Assembly: GCA_946892075.1 (NCBI GenBank)
Contig: CAMPNZ010000039.1
Span: 1-12,723, forward strand
DNA: 12,723 nt
DNA from: an uncultured Coriobacteriales bacterium
Lineage (GTDB): Bacteria; Actinomycetota; Coriobacteriia; Coriobacteriales; Eggerthellaceae
Direction: 5' to 3'
Shown: positions 1 to 6,395 of the stretch, piece by piece
Numbering within the stretch: position 1 is the first letter of the stretch
How the letters are laid out: each line of letters begins with the position of its first letter
The notes under the pieces: generated by a model
What the model saw: only the letters and a program-made list of their open reading frames with translations
What the model was told of the DNA's origin: nothing
The model's database searches: none
Program-made: the position numbers and the translations under genes

Positions 1-2
1 TG

Positions 3-2585
3 TTCCCAGACACGTGTTACCGCTTTGAGTCGGGTGGCACGCCGCGCGACATTCCGCAGCTCAGCTATAAGGAGTTCCTTGATAACCACGCAGCGCACTA
101 TCAACTGGCGAATAGCTATTCGATTATCTATGGCAATGTACACATAAACGACGTGCTTGCCTTTATCAACGACACGTATTTTGCGCCTGTTCACGATGAA
201 GAACGCAAGCGAGCGCAAGAACGTGCGCACGCCAAACTGCCTGCATACACGCCGCGCAGCATTGAATTTCAGGCACCTACTATTCAGCGTAACATCGTGC
301 GCTATGGCGACATAACGCCTGATAAATCGGTTATTGGTGGTGCGTTCTTGATAGGAAAGTTTAGCGATCACAAACGCGTTCTTGCAACGGAAATTTTGCT
401 TGACGCGCTGTTTGGATCGAATGAAGCGCCTCTGAAACGCGCGCTGCTTGATGCGCATGTTGCCAGTGAAATTGACGTTTCGGTGGTTGACGCTATCGCG
501 CAGCCTTATGCCGTCGTAGAAGCGAAAGGCATTGGCAATTTGTGCCCCGATGAGTTCTATGCGCAGCTCAAAAAGCACGTTTGTGCTGTTCTTGAGGCAG
601 GCATCGACAGCGCTCTTATAGAAGCGGCGCTGGCGCACTGCGAGTTTATTATGCGCGAGCGCAATTTTGGCTGTGCCGATGGCGTGGTATATGCCATGAA
701 TGTGTTCAATACGTGGCTTTACGACGATGCGCTGGCCTATGAGTACCTCAAGTACGAAGACATCTTCAAAGAATTGCATGCTCAAGCGCACGGCAGCTAT
801 TTCACAACACTTGCACGCGAGCTGTTTTTGGAGAATAACCACTCTGCGCTGGCTATCGTAAAGCCAGGTGAAGAAAGCTACGGAAGCGACGACGCCGCAT
901 TTGAGCGCACGAAAGCTGCGCTGTCGGCCGACGAAAAAATGCAGCTTGTGAAGCAAGAAGAACAGTTGCGCGTGATGCAAACACAGGAAGATAGCGCCGA
1001 AGACAAAGCGCGCTTGCCTCGATTGGGAACGCGTGATATTGAAAGCGCGCACGCAGAAGCGCCGTTTGAGTTTCTCGAAGATGCGCCGCTTCCCACCATC
1101 CGCCACGTTTTGGAAACACACGGCATAACGTACGTGTATCGCCATTTTGATGCGTGTCATTTGCACTTTGACGACCTTCCCTACCTGTCAATTTTGGCAC
1201 TTGTTATGGGGAAACTTGACACGCAGCGCCATAGCGCCGCGCAAATTGACACGCTGGTGCAGCACTATTTGGGCAACTTGTCGTTCTATCCGGTTGTTTA
1301 CGCGCAGTACGTTTCTGAACAGGGGGAACGTGGCAACGCTGCGAAACAGAACGGCGCAAGCGAGCCAGGCGCAGATGCCGCACAACACGGCGAAAGCGCA
1401 AAACACGAAGCCACCACGCAGGCGGAAGGCGCGGGAGCGGGCAAAGCAAGCGCTCTTTTGGCACCGCGTATTATGTTTACGGTAAGTGCAAGTGCGCTGG
1501 AAGAATTTGCGCCGTCGCTTACCAGCTTAGTAAATGAAGTTATTCTTGAAACTAAATTTGAGGACACAGCGCGCATTAAAGCTATCCTTGAGCAGAAAAA
1601 ACTGCAGATGGAGCAGCTTTTTGTTGAATCTGGCCACAGCTGTGCCATGGCACGTTGCCGCTCGTATTATTCGCAGGAAGGCGTAGCAAACGAAGCCTTG
1701 GGCGGCGTAGACTATTACCGCAGTTTGTGCGCGCTTTTGCAGCGCTTTGACGACGAAAAAGACCAGCTTGTGCAACGTTTATATACGCTAACACGCGCGC
1801 TGTTCTGCGATGAAAATTGCACGATATCGTTTGCAGGAAGCGATGCGCAATACGATGCGTTCTGGGCAACTCAGCCCCAGCTGAACAAGCTTGAATACGC
1901 TAACCCGTTTGTCCAATCCGACTCGCGCCACAATGTGATTGCGGGTGCCCAAAAGCGCGCCGTTCAAACGCAGCGCATGGTTATTCCTCAGCCACAAATC
2001 AAGCAAGAAGCGTTCATTATCCCAGGTAATGTATGCTATGCCGGCCAAGGTTACGACTTGCGCTTACTGCAGCTTCCCTACACGGGAACGTGGAGCGTTG
2101 TTTCGCGTGCGCTGACACTTGACTATCTTTGGAACGAAGTTCGCGTAAAAGGCGGAGCGTACGGTGTGGGACTGAGCGTATCAGCGCCAGGATTCATGAA
2201 CTTTTACTCGTTTCGTGATCCGCACCTCGACCAGACGCTTGATCATTTTAAGGCATCAGCCGCGTGGCTTGCATCGTATCAGGCAAGCAGCGAGGCACTT
2301 GAGGGCTTTATCGTAAGCAGCGTGGCAGGCATCGATGCGCCCGAAAAAGCGCGGCAAATTATATGCAGGCACGATGCGCTGTTCTTCCAACATAAACCAG
2401 CTACGATACGCACACAGTATCGTGGCGAAATAATGGACACAACGCGTGAAATGCTGCACGCTGCTGCGCGTGCGCTGGCGGAAATTGCAACACATAATGC
2501 AACGTGCACGTTTACGTCAAGCAAGCTCCTTGAGAATAGCAAAAAACACTTTGACGTGCATACACTTATTGCGCCGCAGAACTAA
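3..2585 (+). CDS. M16C family zinc metallopeptidase (presequence-protease/insulinase-like), 5' part missing
   Basis: The frame is already open at the left edge, and 860 residues are visible. The first visible residues, FPDTCYRFESGG followed by IPQLSYKEFLDNH and a Y-GN stretch, match the end of the first M16C domain, where the substrate loop (SGG-P--I--L-Y--F) sits. The HxxEH zinc motif of the family should therefore lie upstream of the window. A middle M16C-associated region carries the conserved YYSQEGVANEALGG segment (about 1663-1704). Near the C-terminus are VRVKGGAYGVG and FYSFRDPHLDQT (about 2140-2240), typical of the last inactive M16 domain. Family members (PreP, Cym1) are about 1000 residues, close to the size implied here. 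They degrade short unfolded peptides inside a closed chamber. A Gly/Ala/Gln/His-rich low-complexity insert lies at about 1318-1457. No signal peptide can be judged. The first internal ATG (153) is not the true start. Family assignment is firm; the substrate is unknown. Confidence 0.92.
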   Translation, partial: FPDTCYRFESGGTPRDIPQLSYKEFLDNHAAHYQLANSYSIIYGNVHINDVLAFINDTYFAPVHDEERKRAQERAHAKLPAYTPRSIEFQAPTIQRNIVRYGDITPDKSVIGGAFLIGKFSDHKRVLATEILLDALFGSNEAPLKRALLDAHVASEIDVSVVDAIAQPYAVVEAKGIGNLCPDEFYAQLKKHVCAVLEAGIDSALIEAALAHCEFIMRERNFGCADGVVYAMNVFNTWLYDDALAYEYLKYEDIFKELHAQAHGSYFTTLARELFLENNHSALAIVKPGEESYGSDDAAFERTKAALSADEKMQLVKQEEQLRVMQTQEDSAEDKARLPRLGTRDIESAHAEAPFEFLEDAPLPTIRHVLETHGITYVYRHFDACHLHFDDLPYLSILALVMGKLDTQRHSAAQIDTLVQHYLGNLSFYPVVYAQYVSEQGERGNAAKQNGASEPGADAAQHGESAKHEATTQAEGAGAGKASALLAPRIMFTVSASALEEFAPSLTSLVNEVILETKFEDTARIKAILEQKKLQMEQLFVESGHSCAMARCRSYYSQEGVANEALGGVDYYRSLCALLQRFDDEKDQLVQRLYTLTRALFCDENCTISFAGSDAQYDAFWATQPQLNKLEYANPFVQSDSRHNVIAGAQKRAVQTQRMVIPQPQIKQEAFIIPGNVCYAGQGYDLRLLQLPYTGTWSVVSRALTLDYLWNEVRVKGGAYGVGLSVSAPGFMNFYSFRDPHLDQTLDHFKASAAWLASYQASSEALEGFIVSSVAGIDAPEKARQIICRHDALFFQHKPATIRTQYRGEIMDTTREMLHAAARALAEIATHNATCTFTSSKLLENSKKHFDVHTLIAPQN

Positions 2586-2622
2586 AGAAAAACCAATGAC
2601 ACTGCAGAACTAAGGGAAAAGC
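2576..2622 (+). repeat. 28-bp-spaced direct repeat across the protease stop codon
   Basis: Two imperfect 19-base copies begin at 2576 and 2604, each opening with GCAGAACTAA followed by an A/G-rich stretch. The first copy contains the last two codons and the TAA stop of the M16C peptidase. The second copy, in the spacer, supplies the purine-rich TAAGGGAAAA that serves as the ribosome-binding site of the next gene (ATG 2626). It looks like a local duplication of the gene end that was reused as a translation signal. Confidence 0.7.
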
Positions 2623-2625
2623 GTT

Positions 2626-3696
2626 ATGCCTCGTACACAAGCTGCTCATACTATGCAACATAAACAGCGCATATTCGATTACGACTTCATGCGCTTTATA
2701 GCAATCTGTTTTGTACTTGCTATTCATGCAAGCTGCCTTACGTATATTGCTACAACACCTGTTCAATGGGCATACACCTACACAATGCGCAATATTCTTT
2801 TTACGTGCAACGGTCTGTTTTTCTTACTGGCGGGCAAATTTGCACTGACACGTCAAGCTGATGAACACATTAGTACGTTTTACATGAAAAAAGTGGCGGG
2901 CTTGCTTATACCCTTTGTGATACTTGCGTTTCTGCGCACGCTGTTCAACATGTTTCCCGACTACGAAACTCCTGCTCATGTGGCAAAAATATTTGTGGTT
3001 GGATTGCTTGCCGAACTTAGCCATTCAGAGTACTGGTTTATGTTTACGCTTATCCCGCTTATTTTTGCTGCGCCGTTTTTAGCTCCTGCGTTCAAACAGC
3101 TGGAACGCGATAAAATGAACTGGCTGTTTGCGCTGGTCATTCTGTGGCTTGCGATACATTTTGTGTCATCTAATACAACACTCCCATTCGAGTGGACGTG
3201 GATTTTCCCCGGACACTACGTGTCATATTTCTTCTTATTTTGCATTGGGCCAAGCGTCGAGCGCTATTTCGAGAACAAACGCGCGCGCCGCGTGCTGTAC
3301 CTATGCGGTTTAGCTGCGCTGATAGCGTGCGTTATCTGCAACTACACCGCACATACCGAGCAGCTTAACGATAATTCTCCCATGTTTATTGCGCTGGTGC
3401 TGTGCATGTTTTTCCTGCTGAAAAACGTATCGCGCTTCTTTGTGGTTATACGAAAACCAATAGAGTTTGTAGCGCCTTACGTTATTTATATCTACCTTAT
3501 TCATATGCCAATTGAACACGAACTCTTACGCGCATTTCCACAGTTAGAGCAGCCAAACTCCTTTTTTATTTTCATTCCGTTTACGCTCATTACGCTTATC
3601 GGAAGTTTTGTGCTGGGGATTGTTATTGACAAGCTGCTCGTAAAGCCGTGTCAAACGCTGTTTTTGTCGCTTTGCCGCGGCCGCAAGCGCGCGTAG
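2626..3696 (+). CDS. Acyltransferase-3 family membrane protein (O-acyltransferase)
   Basis: This 356-residue polytopic protein has about ten hydrophobic segments, which is the usual size for the family. The N-terminus reads FDYDFMRFIAICFVLAIHAS (residues 17-36). Its Asp20, Arg23 and His34 fit the D--R--A----V---H signature of acyltransferase-3 proteins, in which the His is essential. Further family marks are YMKKVAGLLIPF (86-97), YWFM (136-139) and YIYLIHMP (288-295). The C-terminus is basic (RGRKRA). Family members move acyl groups, often acetyl, onto sugars of lipopolysaccharide, capsule, teichoic acid or peptidoglycan, or onto small molecules. The acceptor cannot be read from sequence. The gene follows the M16C peptidase by 40 bases and may be co-transcribed with it. 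TAAGGGA lies upstream of ATG 2626; an ATG at 2653 is an alternative start. No glycan biosynthesis genes are nearby. Confidence 0.88.
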   Translation: MPRTQAAHTMQHKQRIFDYDFMRFIAICFVLAIHASCLTYIATTPVQWAYTYTMRNILFTCNGLFFLLAGKFALTRQADEHISTFYMKKVAGLLIPFVILAFLRTLFNMFPDYETPAHVAKIFVVGLLAELSHSEYWFMFTLIPLIFAAPFLAPAFKQLERDKMNWLFALVILWLAIHFVSSNTTLPFEWTWIFPGHYVSYFFLFCIGPSVERYFENKRARRVLYLCGLAALIACVICNYTAHTEQLNDNSPMFIALVLCMFFLLKNVSRFFVVIRKPIEFVAPYVIYIYLIHMPIEHELLRAFPQLEQPNSFFIFIPFTLITLIGSFVLGIVIDKLLVKPCQTLFLSLCRGRKRA

Positions 3697-3803
3697 GGAA
3701 CGCAAAGCGCGAAAGCACGTAAGATTCTTCCCCCTTAAAACGCAAAACGGTGCGCATCGTTATGCAAGGTGCTGAAGAGGCACGGTGGCATGAAAACACA
3801 CTC

Positions 3804-3848
3804 CGTACGGTACGCTACCTAACGATCGGTACGGCACGCTACCTAACG
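3804..3848. repeat. 24-bp-period direct repeat covering the stop codon of the solute-binding gene
   Basis: Two 21-base copies (3804-3824 and 3828-3848) differ at two positions, and both end in GCTACCTAACG. The right copy contains the stop codon of the minus-strand lipoprotein gene (CTA on the plus strand at 3843-3845). Because the period is 24 bases, the left copy carries a second in-frame stop 24 bases downstream. The rest of the 3697-3842 convergent spacer shows no clear stem plus T-run terminator for either neighbour. Confidence 0.75.
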
Positions 3849-5015
3849 CGCAGTGGCATGAGATGTACGGTTTGCAGAGCCCTGGGCGGAAGATGCGTTG
3901 CTTGAAGCACCCTGACGTGATGAACTTTGCGTTGATGACGAGCGGCCAGAAGCGTTTTGGTTGGAAGAGTTTTGGCTTGAAGCACTCTGGCTTGAGGTGT
4001 TCTGAGTTGAAGTGCTCTGAGCTAATGCATTTTGACCAACAACGCTTTGACCAGAAACGCTTTGGCTTAAGGTGCCTTGCGCTGATGAGCTTTGCTGCAA
4101 AGAACTTTGAGACGATGCAACGCTTGCAATCTTAGACGCATCAATCGTGCACCCAAGCCATTTTTGCTGGATGACGTGCAGGTATCCTTGCGCTTTTACG
4201 TTTTTGAGCGCCAAGCTAAGCGCCTGTTGCAAACCGGTGTTGCGCGTTGATGCCACCATGCAATATCCGTGCGGTTTTTGTACAAACGCAAGCAAACTCA
4301 CCGCTGCATTGTTCTGCTTCGAAAAATAAAGTCCTGCCAGAACATCGCAACTTGCATACGATACACGGCCTGCTTCCAGTTGTTCAAACACATTTTGCAA
4401 GGTGTGTTGCGCTACAAGCGACGCATCGCCGAACACGTTTTCAACCGCCCATGCGCTTTTTGAGCTGCTTTGAGCTGCAATTTTAGGCTTGCTGGTAGGC
4501 GAAGGAAGCGACGGCGTTACACTTTTAGCGCGATCGGCCGCAATAACACGTTCCCCTGTTCGTTGCGTATCGCGTACGAAAAGCGCCACGCCAGAAGGAA
4601 TATAAGCATCCGAGTACCACAAGCGCGTTTGCTCTTTCGTCGAAGAAGCTCGCTGCTGCTCGACGCCAAACACCACGTCAACGCGCTTTTTCTCAAGCGA
4701 ATCTTGCGTATCGGTTCCAATATCAACAAGGCGCACCTTAAGCCCCATCTGATCGGCAAGCGCGCTTGCAAGGTCAACATCAATGCCGCAAATATGATTA
4801 TCTTTGCTTGCACTTCCCGCTAAAGGAGCGGTTTTCGCATTCACACCAACTGTTAAAACACCAGGTTGAATTAAAGAAGCAGGAAGAATTTGAACAGGAG
4901 GATTGCGTGATGGGTCGTGCGATTGTGTGTGATCGAACGACGCACACGCCGAACACACTACCGCAATACAAAGCGCGCTTACTAAACTTACATATCGCAG
5001 CCATCTGCACTTCAT
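3843..5015 (-). CDS. Amino-acid-type extracellular solute-binding lipoprotein with Ser/Gln pentapeptide-repeat tail
   Basis: The protein has 390 residues. Residues 1-24 are a basic then hydrophobic signal peptide ending in CSAC. Cys24 is the likely lipidated residue, although a Cys at -3 is atypical for a lipobox. Residues about 42-295 form a type-3 solute-binding domain: GVLTVGVNAKTAPLAG, then ICGIDVDLASALADQMGLKV, then DSLEKKRVDVVFG and a final KAQGYLHVIQQKWLG. This is the standard order for ABC-transporter receptors of polar amino acids. A Ser/Pro/Lys-rich insert (about 163-188) lies within the second lobe. Residues 301-385 are seventeen pentapeptides, after which the gene ends. AAAGGAG (complement of 5021-5027) stands five bases before ATG 5015 and fixes the start. 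No permease or ATPase gene is adjacent, so the transporter partners must be elsewhere or absent. The ligand is unknown. Confidence 0.88.
   Translation of the reverse strand: MKCRWLRYVSLVSALCIAVVCSACASFDHTQSHDPSRNPPVQILPASLIQPGVLTVGVNAKTAPLAGSASKDNHICGIDVDLASALADQMGLKVRLVDIGTDTQDSLEKKRVDVVFGVEQQRASSTKEQTRLWYSDAYIPSGVALFVRDTQRTGERVIAADRAKSVTPSLPSPTSKPKIAAQSSSKSAWAVENVFGDASLVAQHTLQNVFEQLEAGRVSYASCDVLAGLYFSKQNNAAVSLLAFVQKPHGYCMVASTRNTGLQQALSLALKNVKAQGYLHVIQQKWLGCTIDASKIASVASSQSSLQQSSSAQGTLSQSVSGQSVVGQNALAQSTSTQNTSSQSASSQNSSNQNASGRSSSTQSSSRQGASSNASSAQGSANRTSHATAR
3861..4115 (-). repeat. 15-bp degenerate tandem repeat (about 17 units) encoding S-x-Q-x-x pentapeptides
   Basis: Seen directly, seventeen in-phase 15-base units encode pentapeptides of consensus S-x-Q-[S/N/G]-[A/S/T/V], such as SSQSA, SSQNS, SNQNA and STQSS. 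They make up residues 301-385 of the solute-binding lipoprotein. The units are diverged rather than identical, so the array is not freshly expanded. A 15-base period means gain or loss of units keeps the reading frame. The tail should be flexible, uncharged and extracellular. Confidence 0.85.
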
Positions 5016-5539
5016 TGGTACTCCTTTAAGTTTTTCAAAGACTCGTTATTAAACCGCACGCAATTCATATAACAAGCACCTGGCATTTAACCGGCTTTTG
5101 CCTTGCATGTACCCGATATTTATCTGGCATTTTGTTGTGGGCGCTTTCCCTAGCTGACCTAGTTTTTGACCCCACACTCGCGCATTGGAGCTTTGCTTAC
5201 ACGCCAACTCTCTCGCTTGTGCAACACCATGTTGCTATCAACAAACGATGCGACTTATATCTAGAACGCGCCATGCTCTCGCAAAAGCGATTACGTGGAT
5301 CCTTTTGACCGCGTCTGCCATGGACTAAAGCACCACGTGAACTACCGGAACATGCCTACTTGGCATGCGGCACTACTAAAAGCGCTTGCAACTACAGACC
5401 CAAGGAAAGCAATTACAGTGTAGCAAAAATTTCTTGCTAGCGGGCATGCACTTTTAAGCATTTTTCATTTTTCTACCTTGTATGGCAGTGTTGAACGCGA
5501 ACGCACATGCCGCGCGGAATAAAGGGGCAAGCTTTGGCG

Positions 5540-5605
5540 CCTTTTTCGCGGCTTTTTCGCGGCTTTTTCGCGTGTTATTGGCGTGTTATTGACGGCTTTT
5601 TCGCG
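5540..5605 (+). repeat. Six 11-bp tandem units just upstream of the comF promoter
   Basis: Six contiguous 11-base units occur. Four are GCTTTTTCGCG (the first begins with C), and two adjacent ones are TGTTATTGGCG and TGTTATTGACG. A decayed seventh may follow at 5606. The period is close to one DNA helical turn, so the T-tracts face the same side, as in intrinsically curved upstream DNA. The array ends about 10 bases before the extended -10 element of comF. Confidence 0.85.
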
Positions 5606-5614
5606 TATTTTGCC

Positions 5615-5623
5615 TGCCATACT
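5615..5623 (+). promoter_or_regulatory. Extended -10 element for leaderless comF transcription
   Basis: TGCCATACT fits an extended -10 (TGn followed by a TATAAT-like hexamer, CATACT at 5618-5623). Transcription would start about seven bases after the hexamer, at or next to the A of ATG 5630. No Shine-Dalgarno site precedes that ATG. No -35 box stands at the usual distance; a TTGACG at 5589-5594 is 23 bases away. The element is inferred from sequence alone. Confidence 0.5.
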
Positions 5624-5629
5624 GTCTGC

Positions 5630-6370
5630 ATGAACAAGAACAACACACATAATGCAGCGCCACAAACGCTTATCCAGGCACTAAGCGCTACGCTGATAGA
5701 AAGTTTATGGCCCAAGCGCTGCATTATCTGCGGAGAGGAAGGGAGTGTTCTATGCGAATGCTGCGAGCGTCACCTTGACTTTCTTGATCGGTGGAGTGCG
5801 TGTCCACGCTGTGGCAGTGCCTTTGGTCTGCGATGGTGCACAGAATGCAACTCGTATACGCTTCGCAAGCGCAACCTTTCCGAGTTGCCTTTTGATGCTG
5901 CAGCCAGCGCCCTGCGTTTCTCGGCAAGCAGCGGCACGCTTATTCGCGGGTATAAAGACAAAGGTGAACAGGCTTTATCTGACTACATTGCACGTTTTAT
6001 GCATCAGTGCATGCATCCGGAGTGGACTATCGATGCCTTTACCTACATTCCGGCAAGCGCGCAAGCACTCAAACGACGCGGTTTTGACCACATGCACCAG
6101 ATAGGCGCGGCGCTTGAACGCGCAAGTTCGATACCTCTTGTACCGCTTTTTGAGCGCCCCAAGCATGCTGATCAGCGCACCTTATCGCAAACGGAACGCA
6201 GCTTAAATGCCGCGCGCGCCTTTACCTTGCAACAGCATTGCGCGCTGCCTCGCTCGGTATGTATACTGGACGACGTTATTACCACAGGTGCTACAGCCTG
6301 TGCGGCAGCGCAATGCTTAAAACAAGCTGGTGTAGGCACTGTGTACGTGCTTACCTGCGCGCGCGTTTGA
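5630..6370 (+). CDS. comF: ComF family phosphoribosyltransferase-like protein
   Basis: The 246-residue protein has the two-part ComF architecture. An N-terminal double zinc-ribbon has Cys pairs at 31/34, 42/45, 58/61 and 70/73 (CIIC, CECC, CPRC, CTEC). A C-terminal type-I phosphoribosyltransferase domain carries the KRRGFDHMHQIG segment (148-159) and the PRPP-binding loop ILDDVITTGAT (212-222). In competent bacteria ComF helps bring imported single-stranded DNA into the cytoplasm; in others its role is less clear. No other competence gene is visible here, so a role in DNA uptake is inferred from family only. ATG 5630 is chosen because the zinc region begins soon after it and because an extended -10 element sits just upstream. 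An in-frame ATG at 5507 would translate the 11-bp repeats and is unlikely. The next gene starts 25 bases downstream with its own promoter. Confidence 0.9.
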   Translation: MNKNNTHNAAPQTLIQALSATLIESLWPKRCIICGEEGSVLCECCERHLDFLDRWSACPRCGSAFGLRWCTECNSYTLRKRNLSELPFDAAASALRFSASSGTLIRGYKDKGEQALSDYIARFMHQCMHPEWTIDAFTYIPASAQALKRRGFDHMHQIGAALERASSIPLVPLFERPKHADQRTLSQTERSLNAARAFTLQQHCALPRSVCILDDVITTGATACAAAQCLKQAGVGTVYVLTCARV

Positions 6371-6379
6371 GAAATTGGC

Positions 6380-6388
6380 TGGTATAAT
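6380..6388 (+). promoter_or_regulatory. Perfect extended -10 promoter directly behind comF, leaderless start
   Basis: TGGTATAAT at 6380-6388 is a perfect extended -10 element ten bases after the comF stop. The expected transcription start (about 6395) falls next to ATG 6396. There is no Shine-Dalgarno motif, and GCGCGC stands at the -35 position, so recognition would rest on the extended -10. The geometry (hexamer, 6-7 bases, ATG) repeats that of comF. Confidence 0.6.
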
Positions 6389-6395
6389 GACGAAC

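Larger units (their letters stand above)
5016..5629. other. Gene-free divergent spacer between the lipoprotein gene and comF
   Basis: I find no gene or RNA here. Two small inverted repeats are visible. One is CATGCC-TACTT-GGCATG at 5351-5367. The other is TAGCAA with TTGCTA at 5421-5439, with a 7-base A/T-rich loop. Neither has a T-run, so they are more likely operators or chance than terminators. CTGGCATTT occurs twice between 5090 and 5140. A weak plus-strand promoter-like pair (TTGCTA at 5232, 17-base gap, TTATAT at 5255) has no gene directly after it. The lipoprotein promoter must lie in the left part, but no convincing box was found. The right end holds the 11-bp repeats and the comF promoter listed separately. 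Confidence 0.5.

Noticed and set aside
3697..3842. Bidirectional intrinsic terminator between the convergent genes
   Set aside because: Short palindromes such as CCGTACGG exist, but no stem with an adjoining T-run could be found on either strand.
3861..4115. CRISPR-like array
   Set aside because: Units are only 15 bases, contiguous without spacers and in frame with a protein. The other arrays (11 bp) also lack spacers.
3863..4135. Plus-strand frame with regular Phe-Gly-Leu-Lys-type peptide repeats
   Set aside because: This is the antisense image of the lipoprotein repeat tail. It has no ribosome site, and the repeat is explained by the coding strand.
4470..4823. Plus-strand frame of 117 codons inside the lipoprotein gene
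   Set aside because: It is antisense to the conserved solute-binding domain and has an Arg-rich shadow composition.
5507..5629. N-terminal extension of comF from ATG 5507
   Set aside because: It would translate the 11-bp repeats into Phe-rich sequence without family similarity and has no Shine-Dalgarno site. ATG 5630 fits the ComF zinc-ribbon start and the -10 element.
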